A stretch of DNA of 64,000 bases from Loki-b32 sp048941605 (GCA_048941605.1 JBHLNL010000001.1:4658-68657); one strand, 5' to 3'; shown: positions 35,022 to 44,076, numbered from the stretch's first letter. Program-made: numbers and translations. Notes: generated by a model not told the origin, from the sequence alone.

Positions 35022-35750
35022 CTAGTTTTCCCCTTCTTCTCTTTTCTTAATTGATTCATCTACCATTTCTATTACTCTATCTTTATTTAAGGAGTCCATT
35101 TTCTCAATTTCCTCAATTATTCTATCTAAATCGGTTTTACTTTCTTTAAAATTTTCAATTTTTTGTTCTATCCTTTGAAGCATGCCTTTCATCCAAGATC
35201 TTAAGCCTCTAAAAAAATCAATTGCATCGTCTTTCGATTCAAATTCTTTAATTTTTTCTAGTAAAATCAATCTTAAACCTTTGGAAGGGCTTATTTCTGA
35301 CATCATACTAAATAAATTTGCCCATTTCAATTTTAGCTCTTCTAAGAATTTCCTTCCTAATTCCGTAGTAATAAAGAACTTATTTGCTCGACCTTCTACT
35401 ATTTCCTCTTTAGATTGTAAATATTTTTTATCCTCTAATTCCTGCAGAGTCCTTATCAAAGTTCCTCTTGGAAAATTATATTTCTCCTGCAACTGATAGC
35501 CAGTAATCCCATTAGGATACTCTGAAATTATTAATAAAACAATGAAATCTCTTATTTCCTGAAATGATTCTCTACCTATAGGTAAAGGAGGTTTGAAATG
35601 TCCTTTTGAAAATGGTGGAAATGATCCAAAGGGAGGAAACCCACCAAATGGAGGTTGATGTGGAGGCCCTTGATGCTCAGGTGGACCTTGTCCCATGAAT
35701 CTATGTGACCTATTCTCAAACCTAAATTGATCTATATCTCTTTTGAACAC
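35022..35750 (-). CDS. PadR-family transcriptional regulator
   Basis: 242 residues from a GTG start with AGGTGGT seven bases upstream. Residues about 70-150 form the winged helix (EYPNGITGYQLQEKYNFPRGTLIRTLQELEDKKYLQSKEE, RANKFFITTELGRKFLEELK), followed by a helical dimerisation region of the PadR type. Residues 17-55 are an unusual Pro/Gly/Phe-rich segment (PPFGGFPPFGSFPPF) that is probably disordered. It is the first gene of the export block, so it most likely represses its own operon and responds to an exported compound. Overlapping palindromes lie just upstream. Confidence 0.88.
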   Translation of the reverse strand: MFKRDIDQFRFENRSHRFMGQGPPEHQGPPHQPPFGGFPPFGSFPPFSKGHFKPPLPIGRESFQEIRDFIVLLIISEYPNGITGYQLQEKYNFPRGTLIRTLQELEDKKYLQSKEEIVEGRANKFFITTELGRKFLEELKLKWANLFSMMSEISPSKGLRLILLEKIKEFESKDDAIDFFRGLRSWMKGMLQRIEQKIENFKESKTDLDRIIEEIEKMDSLNKDRVIEMVDESIKKREEGEN

Positions 35751-35828
35751 TGTTTATACCACCTAAAATTCAGGAAAATTGATTAAAACGTACTTAATAA
35801 TAAAAATGAAATCATTATATTTAAACAT

Positions 35829-35849
35829 TGTCCAAATCGGACATATGTC
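35829..35849. promoter_or_regulatory. Overlapping palindromes, candidate PadR operator
   Basis: TGTCCaaatcGGACA (35829-35843) is a perfect inverted repeat, and GACATATGTC (35840-35849) overlaps it, giving three alternating TGTC/GACA half-sites. PadR proteins bind palindromes containing ATGT/ACAT-type arms. The site lies between the divergent padR and DUF362 genes, next to a TTATATTTA box (about 35814-35822) serving the minus strand. Operator function is inference. Confidence 0.5.
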
Positions 35850-35945
35850 AACTACCATTTTTTTATATTTTGTAACAAGTTAACTAATAAAAAATGATAT
35901 AAATTATCAATTTTAAGTTAATAATATTAGAAAAACTGAAGTATT

Positions 35946-37283
35946 ATGACAGAAGTATATATTGAAGAAACAAATAAAGGGATTGATTTAGCTGTATACC
36001 GAATTTTCAATCAAATTGAGAAAGTTAAAGGAAATATCCTTAAAGATTCAAAAGAAGTTTATATTAAAGTGAATGGAATAGACTTTAAAGATCATACTTA
36101 TACTTCTCCAAAAGTTTTGGAAGCTGTAATTATGTATCTTAAATCAATCGGTGCAAAAATCTATGTAATGGAAAACTCTACTCAAGCAAATTTAACGAGA
36201 TTAGTTTTTACAATTACAGGTTATAAGGAAATTTGTGAAAAATCAGGAGTAAATATCATTTATTTAGATGAAGAAAATACTCAAACTTTTGCATTCAAGA
36301 CAAAACTTTCTACAGAAGAGGATCCCAAAGGATATAATTTAAAAAATTTCAGATTACCAGAAACTATAGTTAAAATTATGAATAATCAAGATAAGATTAC
36401 CTATATTAATATACCTAAACTTAAAACCCATTCAATGGCAGGAGTAACTCTTAGTCTAAAGAATCAATGGGGATTTCCTCAACATTCAGATCGCGGAAAA
36501 GATCATAATTATAATTTACATTCAAAATTAGTAGATCTTTATGAAATGATTCAGCCTGATATTGCTTTAATAGATGGAACTGAAGGTACTATTAATGGTC
36601 ATTATCCACCTACAGCATGGGAAGATAAATGTGTAATTCCTTTTAAAATTTTAATAGGGGGAACAGACCCAATAGCAGTTGACGTTGTAGGGACTAGAAT
36701 ATTTGGATTGAATATTGAGGAAGTTCCCCATTTAAAAATAGCTTATAAACGAGGTTTAGGTGAAGGGGATTTAAATAAAATTAAGGTTATTGGGACAGAT
36801 CTGAAAAAATTTAATGAAAAATATGATTGGAATCTCCTTCAAAAATTCCCTGAAGATGTTAAAATCATAAAAGGAAAAGTTTTATTATGTAGAGAGGGAT
36901 GTCAAAATAATCCACTAACAGTTTTACAATCTTTTGCATATGATTTTCCTGATAAATTTAAAGGAGGTTGGTTTATTATAATGGGTAAAGGCCATGAAGA
37001 GAACCTTATAGAACAGTTAAAAGCCGAAGGTTATCAGAAAGGACTTGTAGTAGGATATTGTGCAATTGATGAAGTTGGCAAAAAATTAAGGAAGGAATTT
37101 GGTAGAAGAAATATATATTTCTCAGGTGATTGTAATAATCTAGCTGATACGGTTACTGCCGAACTGAAATTAGCAGGGATGAATGTATTTGATATAATAC
37201 CTCTTGAGTATGAAAAGATAATGGAGATTTTAGAAGAGGCACGAGAACATGATACTAAAGCTTTAATCGCAACGGCATTTTAA
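35946..37283 (+). CDS. DUF362-domain protein
   Basis: 445 residues. KEVYIKVNGIDF, SPKVLEAVIMYLKSIGAKIYVMENS, YINIPKLKTHSMAGVTLSLKN and GTDPIAVDVVGTRIFGL are characteristic of DUF362, a family often found fused to ferredoxin domains; none is present here. The C-terminal 130 residues (LLCREGCQNNPLTVLQSF, YCAIDEVGKKLRKEFG) form an additional domain with a few cysteines. Function is not established. It is divergent from the PadR operon and may share its control region. Confidence 0.75.
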   Translation: MTEVYIEETNKGIDLAVYRIFNQIEKVKGNILKDSKEVYIKVNGIDFKDHTYTSPKVLEAVIMYLKSIGAKIYVMENSTQANLTRLVFTITGYKEICEKSGVNIIYLDEENTQTFAFKTKLSTEEDPKGYNLKNFRLPETIVKIMNNQDKITYINIPKLKTHSMAGVTLSLKNQWGFPQHSDRGKDHNYNLHSKLVDLYEMIQPDIALIDGTEGTINGHYPPTAWEDKCVIPFKILIGGTDPIAVDVVGTRIFGLNIEEVPHLKIAYKRGLGEGDLNKIKVIGTDLKKFNEKYDWNLLQKFPEDVKIIKGKVLLCREGCQNNPLTVLQSFAYDFPDKFKGGWFIIMGKGHEENLIEQLKAEGYQKGLVVGYCAIDEVGKKLRKEFGRRNIYFSGDCNNLADTVTAELKLAGMNVFDIIPLEYEKIMEILEEAREHDTKALIATAF

Positions 37284-37351
37284 AATTCATTTTTTTTATG
37301 TTTCCTTAAAATAAATAAATTTTTTTAAAGATATTTAACGAATAAAATATT

Positions 37352-38101
37352 GTGGATTTAAGTTCTATTTATTCTGAAGTAAAACAATTCTTATCGATCT
37401 CTAATAATAATTCCGATTTGGAACAAAATCTTAATCATTATTATAAATCGGAACCAGATGAGAATAAACTCGAAATTTTAGGTGATATCTTAAGTTTTGT
37501 TAAAAAATTTACAATGTTTAAAGATATCAAACCATTCATGAACTCATTATACACATGTATTAATAATACTCTTGAAATTAAACCTGAATCTATCTTTGAT
37601 TTCGAAGACTTATTAATAAGAAATTCTATTATCCATTTTGTCCAAGAATACATTAACTATTCAAAAATAAACCAGAAGGATCAAGTCTTAGAATTCTTAA
37701 TAGACTCATTAGAGAAACTTCAAAAAAAGCCTTTAATCATGAATCTTGGTTTATTAATAAAACCCATGTACCAAGATCAAATTTATCTTAATAATCTAAA
37801 GAATCTCAAAGAAGTAGAGGTTACTTATAATTTAGATAACAATATAGAAATTAAAATTAAACAAGAAATTGATAAATGGTTAGAAACTCAAGATATCCAT
37901 TTAGATCACCAAGAAGAGTTAAAAGCAAATTTAAATCGAAAATATGAGCAATTAATCAGTAATTATAATTTATCATTAGAATCAGAGAAATCAAAGAAAT
38001 TAAAAATGGAAGTTATAGAAATGCTCACCATGAAATTAACAATAATAAGTCTCATGGAACATCTTCCTGAAGATTCATTTGAACCAATTCCGATAAGGTA
38101 G
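37352..38101 (+). CDS. Helical protein of unknown function
   Basis: 249 residues from a GTG start. Almost entirely charged, helix-forming sequence (EVKQFLSISNNNSDLEQNLN, DKWLETQDIHLDHQEELKAN) with no membrane segment, cysteine motif or known domain. It is 68 bases downstream of the DUF362 gene and upstream of the repeat protein, all on the plus strand. I do not recognise it. Confidence 0.6.
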   Translation: MDLSSIYSEVKQFLSISNNNSDLEQNLNHYYKSEPDENKLEILGDILSFVKKFTMFKDIKPFMNSLYTCINNTLEIKPESIFDFEDLLIRNSIIHFVQEYINYSKINQKDQVLEFLIDSLEKLQKKPLIMNLGLLIKPMYQDQIYLNNLKNLKEVEVTYNLDNNIEIKIKQEIDKWLETQDIHLDHQEELKANLNRKYEQLISNYNLSLESEKSKKLKMEVIEMLTMKLTIISLMEHLPEDSFEPIPIR

Positions 38102-38235
38102 ATAAAATTAAAGTAAAATTACTTTAATTAAATGACAAATTCTCTACGTTAATTTAAAATTTATTTATTCTTTAAACATAAAAATTATTAAATACGAATT
38201 TTAATATTATATTTAAAAAAAGTTTCAATCATTAT

Positions 38236-39606
38236 TTGAATGTGAGAATTTTGGGTGAAAATGAAAAACCTTTATCCCAGGAAGAAATAGAACAACAAAA
38301 AAAACTTGTTAGCGACCTTTATAAGAAAGAAAAAGAAGAAAGAGAAGAATATTTAAAAAGTACTGAGGAAGAAAGAAAAAAAATTTTTGAGGAAGTAAAG
38401 CAACAGATTTCAGATTTAATTGATGAGAAAGCATTTATGATCGATCGTTATAAAGAAACTGCTACCCAATTAAAAGAACTACAACCTGATAGAGAAGCTG
38501 TAGCAGATAAAATAGAGAAATCCGTTGAAGAAAAAGCTTTTCATATAGAAAAAAGAAGAGAATTAGATGAACAGCGTATTAGTATGCATCCTGATATTGA
38601 AGGTACAGCAGATAAAATAGAAAAATCTATTGGAGAGAAAGCTTTTCATATTGAAAAAAGAAGAGAATTGGATGAACAGCGTATTAATATACATCCGGAT
38701 ATGGAAGGAGTTGGTGATAAAATAGAAAAATCTGTAGGGGAGAAAGCCTTTCGAGTTGAAAAATTACGAGAAATTGATCAACAACGAATTGGGATTCATC
38801 CAGATATTGAAGGTGTCAGCGATAAAATAGAAAGATCAGTAGGAGAGAAAGCTTTTCGAGTAGAAAAGTTAAGAGAAATCGACCAACAACGGATGGGAAC
38901 ACATCCAGATATTGGAGGTGTCAGTGATAAAATAGAAAAATCTATAGGAGAGAAAGCTTTTCGAGTAGAAAAGTTAAGAGAAATCGACCAACAACGGATG
39001 GGAACACATCCGGATATCGAAGGTGTCAGTGATAAAATAGAGAAATCTGTAGGGGAGAAGGCTTTTATGATTGACCGCCAGAAGGAACAGGAGGCACAAC
39101 GAAGGGAATTGCAACCCGATATTGATGGTATGGGAGAAAAGATAGAAAAAAGTTTAGGAGAGAAAGCTTTCATGATGGATCGTCAAAAAGAAAGTGTTTT
39201 ACTAAGGAAAGAACTTCATCCTGATATTGAAGGAACTGCTGAAAAAATAGAAAAAATGGTAGGAGAAAAAGCTTTCATGATTGATCGTCAGAAGAAACAG
39301 GATGCACGAAGAAGAGAACTACATCCTGATATCGAAAGTATGGGGGAGAAAATAGAAAAAAGCCTAGGAGAGAAAGTTTTCATGGCGGAACGTCAAAAGG
39401 AAAGTGTTTTACAAAGAAAGGAATTACATCCTGATATGGAAGGAGTTAGCCAAAAAATCATTAGTACTGTAGAAAAACAGGCAAAAAAAATTGAAGAACA
39501 AAAAGATATCGATGAAAAACGAATTGATATAAAAACTAATGCTAAAAATATTGTTAAAAAATTTGAATCAGAAGTTGAAAAATTTAAAAAGAATGAAGAT
39601 GAATAA
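38236..39606 (+). CDS. Coiled-coil protein built from about eleven 35-residue repeats
   Basis: 456 residues from TTG (a GTG two codons later is possible). After a charged N-terminus, residues about 63-448 consist of tandem 35-residue units with consensus GEKAFRVEKLREIDQQR, HPDIEGVSDKIEKSV. Ten clear copies carry EKAF or EKVF, and a worn eleventh lies at the end. Thirty-five residues equal five heptads, so the protein should form a long, regular, rod-like helical assembly with a kink at each HPD. It has no signal peptide or membrane helix and is cytosolic. A cytoskeletal or scaffold role is only a guess. Confidence 0.75.
   Translation: MNVRILGENEKPLSQEEIEQQKKLVSDLYKKEKEEREEYLKSTEEERKKIFEEVKQQISDLIDEKAFMIDRYKETATQLKELQPDREAVADKIEKSVEEKAFHIEKRRELDEQRISMHPDIEGTADKIEKSIGEKAFHIEKRRELDEQRINIHPDMEGVGDKIEKSVGEKAFRVEKLREIDQQRIGIHPDIEGVSDKIERSVGEKAFRVEKLREIDQQRMGTHPDIGGVSDKIEKSIGEKAFRVEKLREIDQQRMGTHPDIEGVSDKIEKSVGEKAFMIDRQKEQEAQRRELQPDIDGMGEKIEKSLGEKAFMMDRQKESVLLRKELHPDIEGTAEKIEKMVGEKAFMIDRQKKQDARRRELHPDIESMGEKIEKSLGEKVFMAERQKESVLQRKELHPDMEGVSQKIISTVEKQAKKIEEQKDIDEKRIDIKTNAKNIVKKFESEVEKFKKNEDE
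38422..39577 (+). repeat. Tandem 105-bp repeats inside the coiled-coil gene
   Basis: The DNA repeats with a 105-base period, about eleven copies. Copies 4-6 (about 38735-39050) are nearly identical at the DNA level, for example GAGAAAGCTTTTCGAGTAGA occurs at matching positions, indicating recent expansion or gene conversion. Copies 7-10 form a second subfamily (EKAFMIDRQK). The repeat also creates a long spurious open frame on the minus strand. Confidence 0.85.
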
Positions 39607-39622
39607 AATTTTCCTTCCTTAT

Positions 39623-40120
39623 CTATATATGTATATCAAACCTAAATAAAGCGTTTAAATTCAGACTTTCTAATCTTTTTTTATAATTTAATATTGATGG
39701 GTTTATTTCACCATTAAAATTATTTATAAGATTTTTAAATCGGATATAGAAATCCTCTACAATTTCTCTTAAAATTCCTCTTTCCATTTGCAAATTTGTT
39801 TTTTTGGTAATAGCTATAGCTAAAAGTCTCCCTTCTCTTTCATATAAAATCCTTGTTCCTTTGAAGTTTATTTCTTGTAACTCTTCGTTTCCACCTTCAT
39901 TTACTTCATTAATAAATAAGTTTATAGCATTTAGAAAACTGCAGATTAAGTCATCTTTCAAAAAATTCAGACTATCAGTATATCTATTGCTAACAAGTAG
40001 AGCACCAGTTTCATAATCAATAAAATAAATAGCATGGAATCTACACTCTTGGTAATTAAACTTTTCAAGCCTAAATCCGTATGTGTTATTGCGTTTATTA
40101 AAATTATTTTGAAATTCCAT
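39623..40120 (-). CDS. Longin/roadblock-like domain protein
   Basis: 165 residues. The order of elements FHAIYFIDYETGALLVSNRY, DDLICSFLNAINLFINEV, IQEI-like LQEINFKGTRILYEREGRLLAIAI and ILREIVEDFYIRFKNLI fits the beta-strand/helix pattern of longin or roadblock folds that are abundant in Asgard archaea beside small GTPases. There is no membrane anchor. The fold call rests on pattern, not on any diagnostic residue. It converges on the repeat-protein gene. Confidence 0.5.
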   Translation of the reverse strand: MEFQNNFNKRNNTYGFRLEKFNYQECRFHAIYFIDYETGALLVSNRYTDSLNFLKDDLICSFLNAINLFINEVNEGGNEELQEINFKGTRILYEREGRLLAIAITKKTNLQMERGILREIVEDFYIRFKNLINNFNGEINPSILNYKKRLESLNLNALFRFDIHI

Positions 40121-40373
40121 TATTAAAATTACTAAAATTCGATTTAATTGGAGATATTAAGTAATGAAAATTAGATTTAGATATAAAATACAAATAATAT
40201 CATAGTAATACTATAATTTTAAATAGGAACGGTATTGAGTTTTTGAATAAAGAAAAATTTATTGTATTTTAGTATCTTTTTTTAACCAATAAATAGAAAA
40301 CGTGTAAAAAAATAAAAATAAAAAAACTTTATATATGCTTACTCAAATATAACTTTTAATTATCTATTGGTTA

Positions 40374-40844
40374 TTGATTATGATGGAAACAGACAATAGC
40401 ACTCAAAAAAATAAAATTTCTATAGGTCTTATTATAACAAATAATGAACTTAATAATAATCCTATTTTTCCCTCAGAAATTAAGCAGGAGATATTGGATT
40501 CCCCTTATTATTTATTAATTTTCATTTCCCGGGAAGATGTTGTAAAAATAAGCTGTTTTCCAACAAAAAATAAAAACATTAAGAAGATTCTTGTGAAACT
40601 TAAAGAATTTTCACCAGATCTCGTTAAGGGAATATCTAATGTATTGAATGATTTAAATCTTAGCAAAGAAATTTTACACACCACAGGATTATGTTATGAA
40701 ATGGAGAAATGTTTCTATGAAACTTATCTAATTGGAGATATGGTAGATGCTGGAAAATTAACTATTAATATTATTAAGGAGAAGTTTATGGCAGTTGCAA
40801 ATGTTTTAAATGTTATTATCGAAGATATTCCCACACTTATGTAA
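40374..40844 (+). CDS. Uncharacterised small soluble protein, possibly ACT-like
   Basis: 156 residues. The alternating pattern YYLLIFISREDVVKISCFPT, NIKKILVKLKEFSPDLVKGI, LSKEILHTTGLCYEMEKCFYETYLIG resembles a beta-alpha-beta regulatory domain, but no motif confirms it. No membrane helix. Likely cytosolic; function unknown. Confidence 0.55.
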   Translation: MIMMETDNSTQKNKISIGLIITNNELNNNPIFPSEIKQEILDSPYYLLIFISREDVVKISCFPTKNKNIKKILVKLKEFSPDLVKGISNVLNDLNLSKEILHTTGLCYEMEKCFYETYLIGDMVDAGKLTINIIKEKFMAVANVLNVIIEDIPTLM

Positions 40845-40937
40845 AAGAGCTAAAATCTCTCTGCTATAATTATTATTTTAATATATTAATAAGACTTATT
40901 TAAATTTTTTTAAGAAAAAAGTAGCTGTTATAATACA

Positions 40938-41144
40938 ATGAGTGATAAAAAAGTTCCCCCACCCCCTGTACTCCCTCCTTCAATTACCGTAGATGAAAAC
41001 TTTTGTTTTTTTCATAAAGGTGATATTAAAGGTGAAATCTATATATGCCCCTCTTGCAAAACAAGATATTGCCTAAAATGTGCTGAAAAAGCAAAAAGTA
41101 ATGGACAGTTGTGCATAAAATGTAAGCATCTAGTTTTAATGTAA
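40938..41144 (+). CDS. Small B-box/RING-like zinc-finger protein
   Basis: 68 residues. A proline-rich N-terminus (KKVPPPPVLPPSI) is followed by CFFHKGDIKGEIYICPSC, then CLKCAEK and CIKC: eight Cys/His ligands spaced as in treble-clef or B-box fingers. In Asgard genomes the same C-x2-H...CPxC...CxxC module is often found at the end of membrane or GTPase-related proteins; here it stands alone. Protein-protein adaptor is the likely role. Confidence 0.62.
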   Translation: MSDKKVPPPPVLPPSITVDENFCFFHKGDIKGEIYICPSCKTRYCLKCAEKAKSNGQLCIKCKHLVLM

Positions 41145-41176
41145 TCAATATCTCAAATTGTGGTACTTGATTTTAA

Positions 41177-41563
41177 TTATTCTTGCACTTGTTTAATTGA
41201 GGAGAGAGATCTCCAAGCTTTCCAAAAAATTAACCATAAAATAATAAAAATAAACAATGATGTAGCAAACGTATACCCTCCTATAAAAAGATCAATTATA
41301 AACAAGAAAGGAATTCCTGCTATAGCAAACCCTAATATATAACCATAACCCCAATATCGATTCTTCAAACCGATAATCACGGTGGGTATTATTGTTGTGA
41401 AAATTATTGTCAAATAAGACCAAATCTCCATTGACTCCGAAATAATCCACATATTTATCCAAGATACAATAAAACCAACTATAACCCATATTACAGTTAT
41501 AAAATCAATCCTAAATTCTGGTTCTGGTCTTCCTACAGTTTGGTCTTTCTTTCTAATTGGCAT
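41177..41563 (-). CDS. Small four-helix membrane protein
   Basis: 128 residues with four hydrophobic segments (about 22-42, 48-64, 72-90, 95-113) and short loops; both ends should be cytosolic. No motif recognised. A plus-strand open frame over the same bases is a shadow. Confidence 0.6.
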   Translation of the reverse strand: MPIRKKDQTVGRPEPEFRIDFITVIWVIVGFIVSWINMWIISESMEIWSYLTIIFTTIIPTVIIGLKNRYWGYGYILGFAIAGIPFLFIIDLFIGGYTFATSLFIFIILWLIFWKAWRSLSSIKQVQE

Positions 41564-42333
41564 AGTTATGCTAAATTTTTTATGGCGATTAATTAAATTA
41601 ACATATTTTTTTTTTAATTTTCTCCTTAATTTTAAATTTATATTTAAAAAACCTACTATCTATAATAATTTAATTTATAAGCTCTTAATGATATATAAAA
41701 TGTAAGATAAAAATTTAAATTCGATATACCAATAAAAAAACACAATTACATCAAAATCTAACACAATTTTAAGTTTAAATTAAACAAAATAGGAAAAAAT
41801 TTAAGCAATCTAACCAAAATCAATAATAATGACTCCTGCCTACACCCTGGATTTTTGTCTTTTGGTAGTGTAAATTCTTACACTCTGATTTCGCCCTCCT
41901 CCCCCTATTTTGTTTTGACGCGTATTTGCGTCTCGTAGGGCAGGAGTCACCTTTTATTATTTTCTAAAATCAAATTAGGATGTTGATTAAATTAATTTAG
42001 CTTACAATAACTTTGATTTATAAATTTGAAAATGGTTTTAGGATGAAAAAAAATTTGTCAGAATATCCTGAAAGTAAAAATACTTAACCCTAACAACAAT
42101 CCTTATTCCTAATATTTACACAATTAAATATATATCCACTGTAACTTATAAAAACAAAATAAAATTATTAAACTAAAAAGTCAAATTTTCAATATTAATA
42201 AAATTTTCACCGTTTTTTAATAATATTGATAATCTTATGTATCAAATCATAAAATATAAAAACTTTGATGACTAATTAATTAAAACAACTATTTATTTAT
42301 TTATTAAAATAGTAACTTAACTAAAACAAAAAT
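41564..42333. other. 770-base gene-free region
   Basis: No plausible protein-coding frame. Apart from the GC-rich structured island at 41829-41951, it is very A+T-rich and full of stops on both strands. The last part should hold the promoter of the Tes-like gene (an A/T stretch near 42290-42310). Confidence 0.6.
41829..41951 (+). ncRNA. Candidate structured non-coding RNA (strand uncertain)
   Basis: A GC-rich island in an A+T-rich spacer. Its ends pair as GACTCCTGCC-TAC (41831-41843) with GTAGGGCAGGAGTC, a 13-bp helix with one bulged base. Inside are two hairpins, GTGTAA/TTACAC (about 41869-41884) and GACGC/GCGTC (about 41917-41932), separated by a C-rich single-stranded segment (CGCCCTCCTCCCCC). 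On the plus strand a TTTTATTATTTT run follows directly, like an archaeal terminator, and an A+T-rich TATA-like stretch lies about 30 bases upstream. I see no RNase P, SRP, tRNA or box C/D signature. Family unknown. Confidence 0.5.
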
Positions 42334-44076
42334 TTGATTCTTATGACAGAATTAGAGACTCGACATGATCAAAAAGATAACGTCGAAATAATTAGAACTA
42401 CTACAAGCATTTGTCCAGAATGTATGCATCATATCGAAGCAGAAATTTACGTTGACCCCGAAACAGACTGGGTCATGATGCGCAAAACCTGTAAGGATCA
42501 TGGAGAATTCAAAGATAAGCTGTCGATAAATGCTGAGGATTATAAATGGCAACAAAGTTTTACAGATGAAATCGGTTCAACAATAAATAATTCAACGCAA
42601 CCTGAATATGTATCTTCAGGAATTAAAGAATGTACCAATAAGGGATGCCCATTTGATTGTGGGCTTTGTCAAAACCATAAAAGTGCTCCGAACATCTGCT
42701 TAATAGATATTACAAATAGGTGTAATTTAACATGTCCAATATGCTTTGCTAATGCTAGCGCTGCTGGTTATGTTGTAGAGCCTACATTCGAAGAGCTCGT
42801 TCAGATTATGAAACATTTCAGATCAATGAAACCCATTCCGGCAGTTTTACTCCAATTATCGGGAGGAGAACCTACAGTAAGAGATGATCTTCCGGAAATT
42901 ATTCGCAAAGGCAAAGATTTAGGCTTTACAGAAGTTATGGTCACTACAAATGGTGTAAGATTTGGTAAATCACCTGAATTCATGAAAAAATGCATGGATG
43001 CTGGAATGGATGCGATATATCTACAATTTGATGCTACAGATAATCCTGAAATATGGAAAAAGATTAGAGGAGTTAATTTATGGCCACTTAAACAGAGGGT
43101 TATCGAAAATGCACGTAAAATTGGATTTTATGGTATAATGTTAGTTCCAGTTATTGCAAAGGGAGTAAATGATCATGAAATTGGAAAGATTCTGGATTAT
43201 GCCAGAGATAATTGTGATGTTGTATCAGGAATTATATTCCAACCAGTTTCTTTAACGGGACGTATAAGTTTTGAAGAATTAATGGATATTAGATATACAA
43301 CCTCTGATTTAAAAGAAGCAATTAACGCTCATACAGGTGGCGCGGTTACAAAGTTCTATCCAATTGCTACTACTGCAAAAATGACGAAATTGTTAGCTTG
43401 GTTTGATGATATGCCCCCTTTTAGCATGACAAGCCACCAAGATTGCGGGTTCTGTACAATCTGTGTTGTCAACGACAAAGGAGATTGGGAGCCAATAGAA
43501 AACTATTTTGATGCTGAAGGTTTAATTAAGTGGTCTAATAAGGTTTGGGATATGGTTGAAAAACAAGAGGTTCCAAAACCTACTGGATTATTAAAAGGAG
43601 TTAATTTAGAAGACTTTGGTCAGCTTATTGCAAAAATTGGAAATTTTGTTGATGATATGACTAGTTTAGGGTACCGACAGGCTATTAAAGCTTATTATTT
43701 CGCTGGAGCAGCAAGATACATTAAACATCCAGAGAAAATTCTTACAAGCAAAACTTATCAGGCATTTGCTCGTTTAGTAATGGCTCCAAACCTGAAGTCT
43801 GCGGGTGATTTCTTGCACGACCGTAATCTAATGGTGTCTAGCATGCATTTCCAAGATTCTTATAACTTTGATCTTAACAGGGTGTGTCGTTGCCTTGTCC
43901 ATTACGGAGTTATTGACCCCGATGACCCAAGTAAAGTAAGAGAAATTCCATTTTGTAGTATGAACACATATCACAGACCAATTATAGAACGACAACTTGC
44001 AATAGCAGGGAAAACAGCAAAGAAGCCGGAAGTTATCCAAGCAGAAATCGAGGAACTACTAAAAACAGTTGAATAA
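42334..44076 (+). CDS. tes: Tes-like radical SAM enzyme (tetraether lipid synthase family)
   Basis: 580 residues. The radical SAM cluster motif is Cys130, Cys134 and Cys137 (RCNLTCPIC). Around it are the extra cysteine groups of the Tes family (MJ0619/MA_1486): CPEC and CKDHG in the N-terminal domain, CTNKGCPFDCGLCQNH just before the core, and CGFCTIC plus HFQDSYNFDLNRVCRCLVHY and PFCSMN in the C-terminal half. Tes joins the phytanyl tails of two archaeols to make GDGT membrane lipids; an older proposal for MJ0619 was a methyltransferase role in methanopterin synthesis. The first Met is uncertain (42334 or 42343). It is monocistronic, following the 770-base spacer. Confidence 0.8.
   Translation: MILMTELETRHDQKDNVEIIRTTTSICPECMHHIEAEIYVDPETDWVMMRKTCKDHGEFKDKLSINAEDYKWQQSFTDEIGSTINNSTQPEYVSSGIKECTNKGCPFDCGLCQNHKSAPNICLIDITNRCNLTCPICFANASAAGYVVEPTFEELVQIMKHFRSMKPIPAVLLQLSGGEPTVRDDLPEIIRKGKDLGFTEVMVTTNGVRFGKSPEFMKKCMDAGMDAIYLQFDATDNPEIWKKIRGVNLWPLKQRVIENARKIGFYGIMLVPVIAKGVNDHEIGKILDYARDNCDVVSGIIFQPVSLTGRISFEELMDIRYTTSDLKEAINAHTGGAVTKFYPIATTAKMTKLLAWFDDMPPFSMTSHQDCGFCTICVVNDKGDWEPIENYFDAEGLIKWSNKVWDMVEKQEVPKPTGLLKGVNLEDFGQLIAKIGNFVDDMTSLGYRQAIKAYYFAGAARYIKHPEKILTSKTYQAFARLVMAPNLKSAGDFLHDRNLMVSSMHFQDSYNFDLNRVCRCLVHYGVIDPDDPSKVREIPFCSMNTYHRPIIERQLAIAGKTAKKPEVIQAEIEELLKTVE

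Noticed and set aside
38796..39173. Long minus-strand open frame across the repeat gene
   Set aside because: It is periodic because the plus-strand gene is periodic; its protein has no sensible composition and repeats out of phase with known folds.
38422..39577. CRISPR-like array
   Set aside because: The repeats are contiguous 105-bp coding units without spacers and preserve the reading frame.
41829..41951. RNase P RNA, SRP RNA, tRNA or box C/D RNA
   Set aside because: None of their conserved sequence blocks is present on either strand; only the secondary structure is striking.
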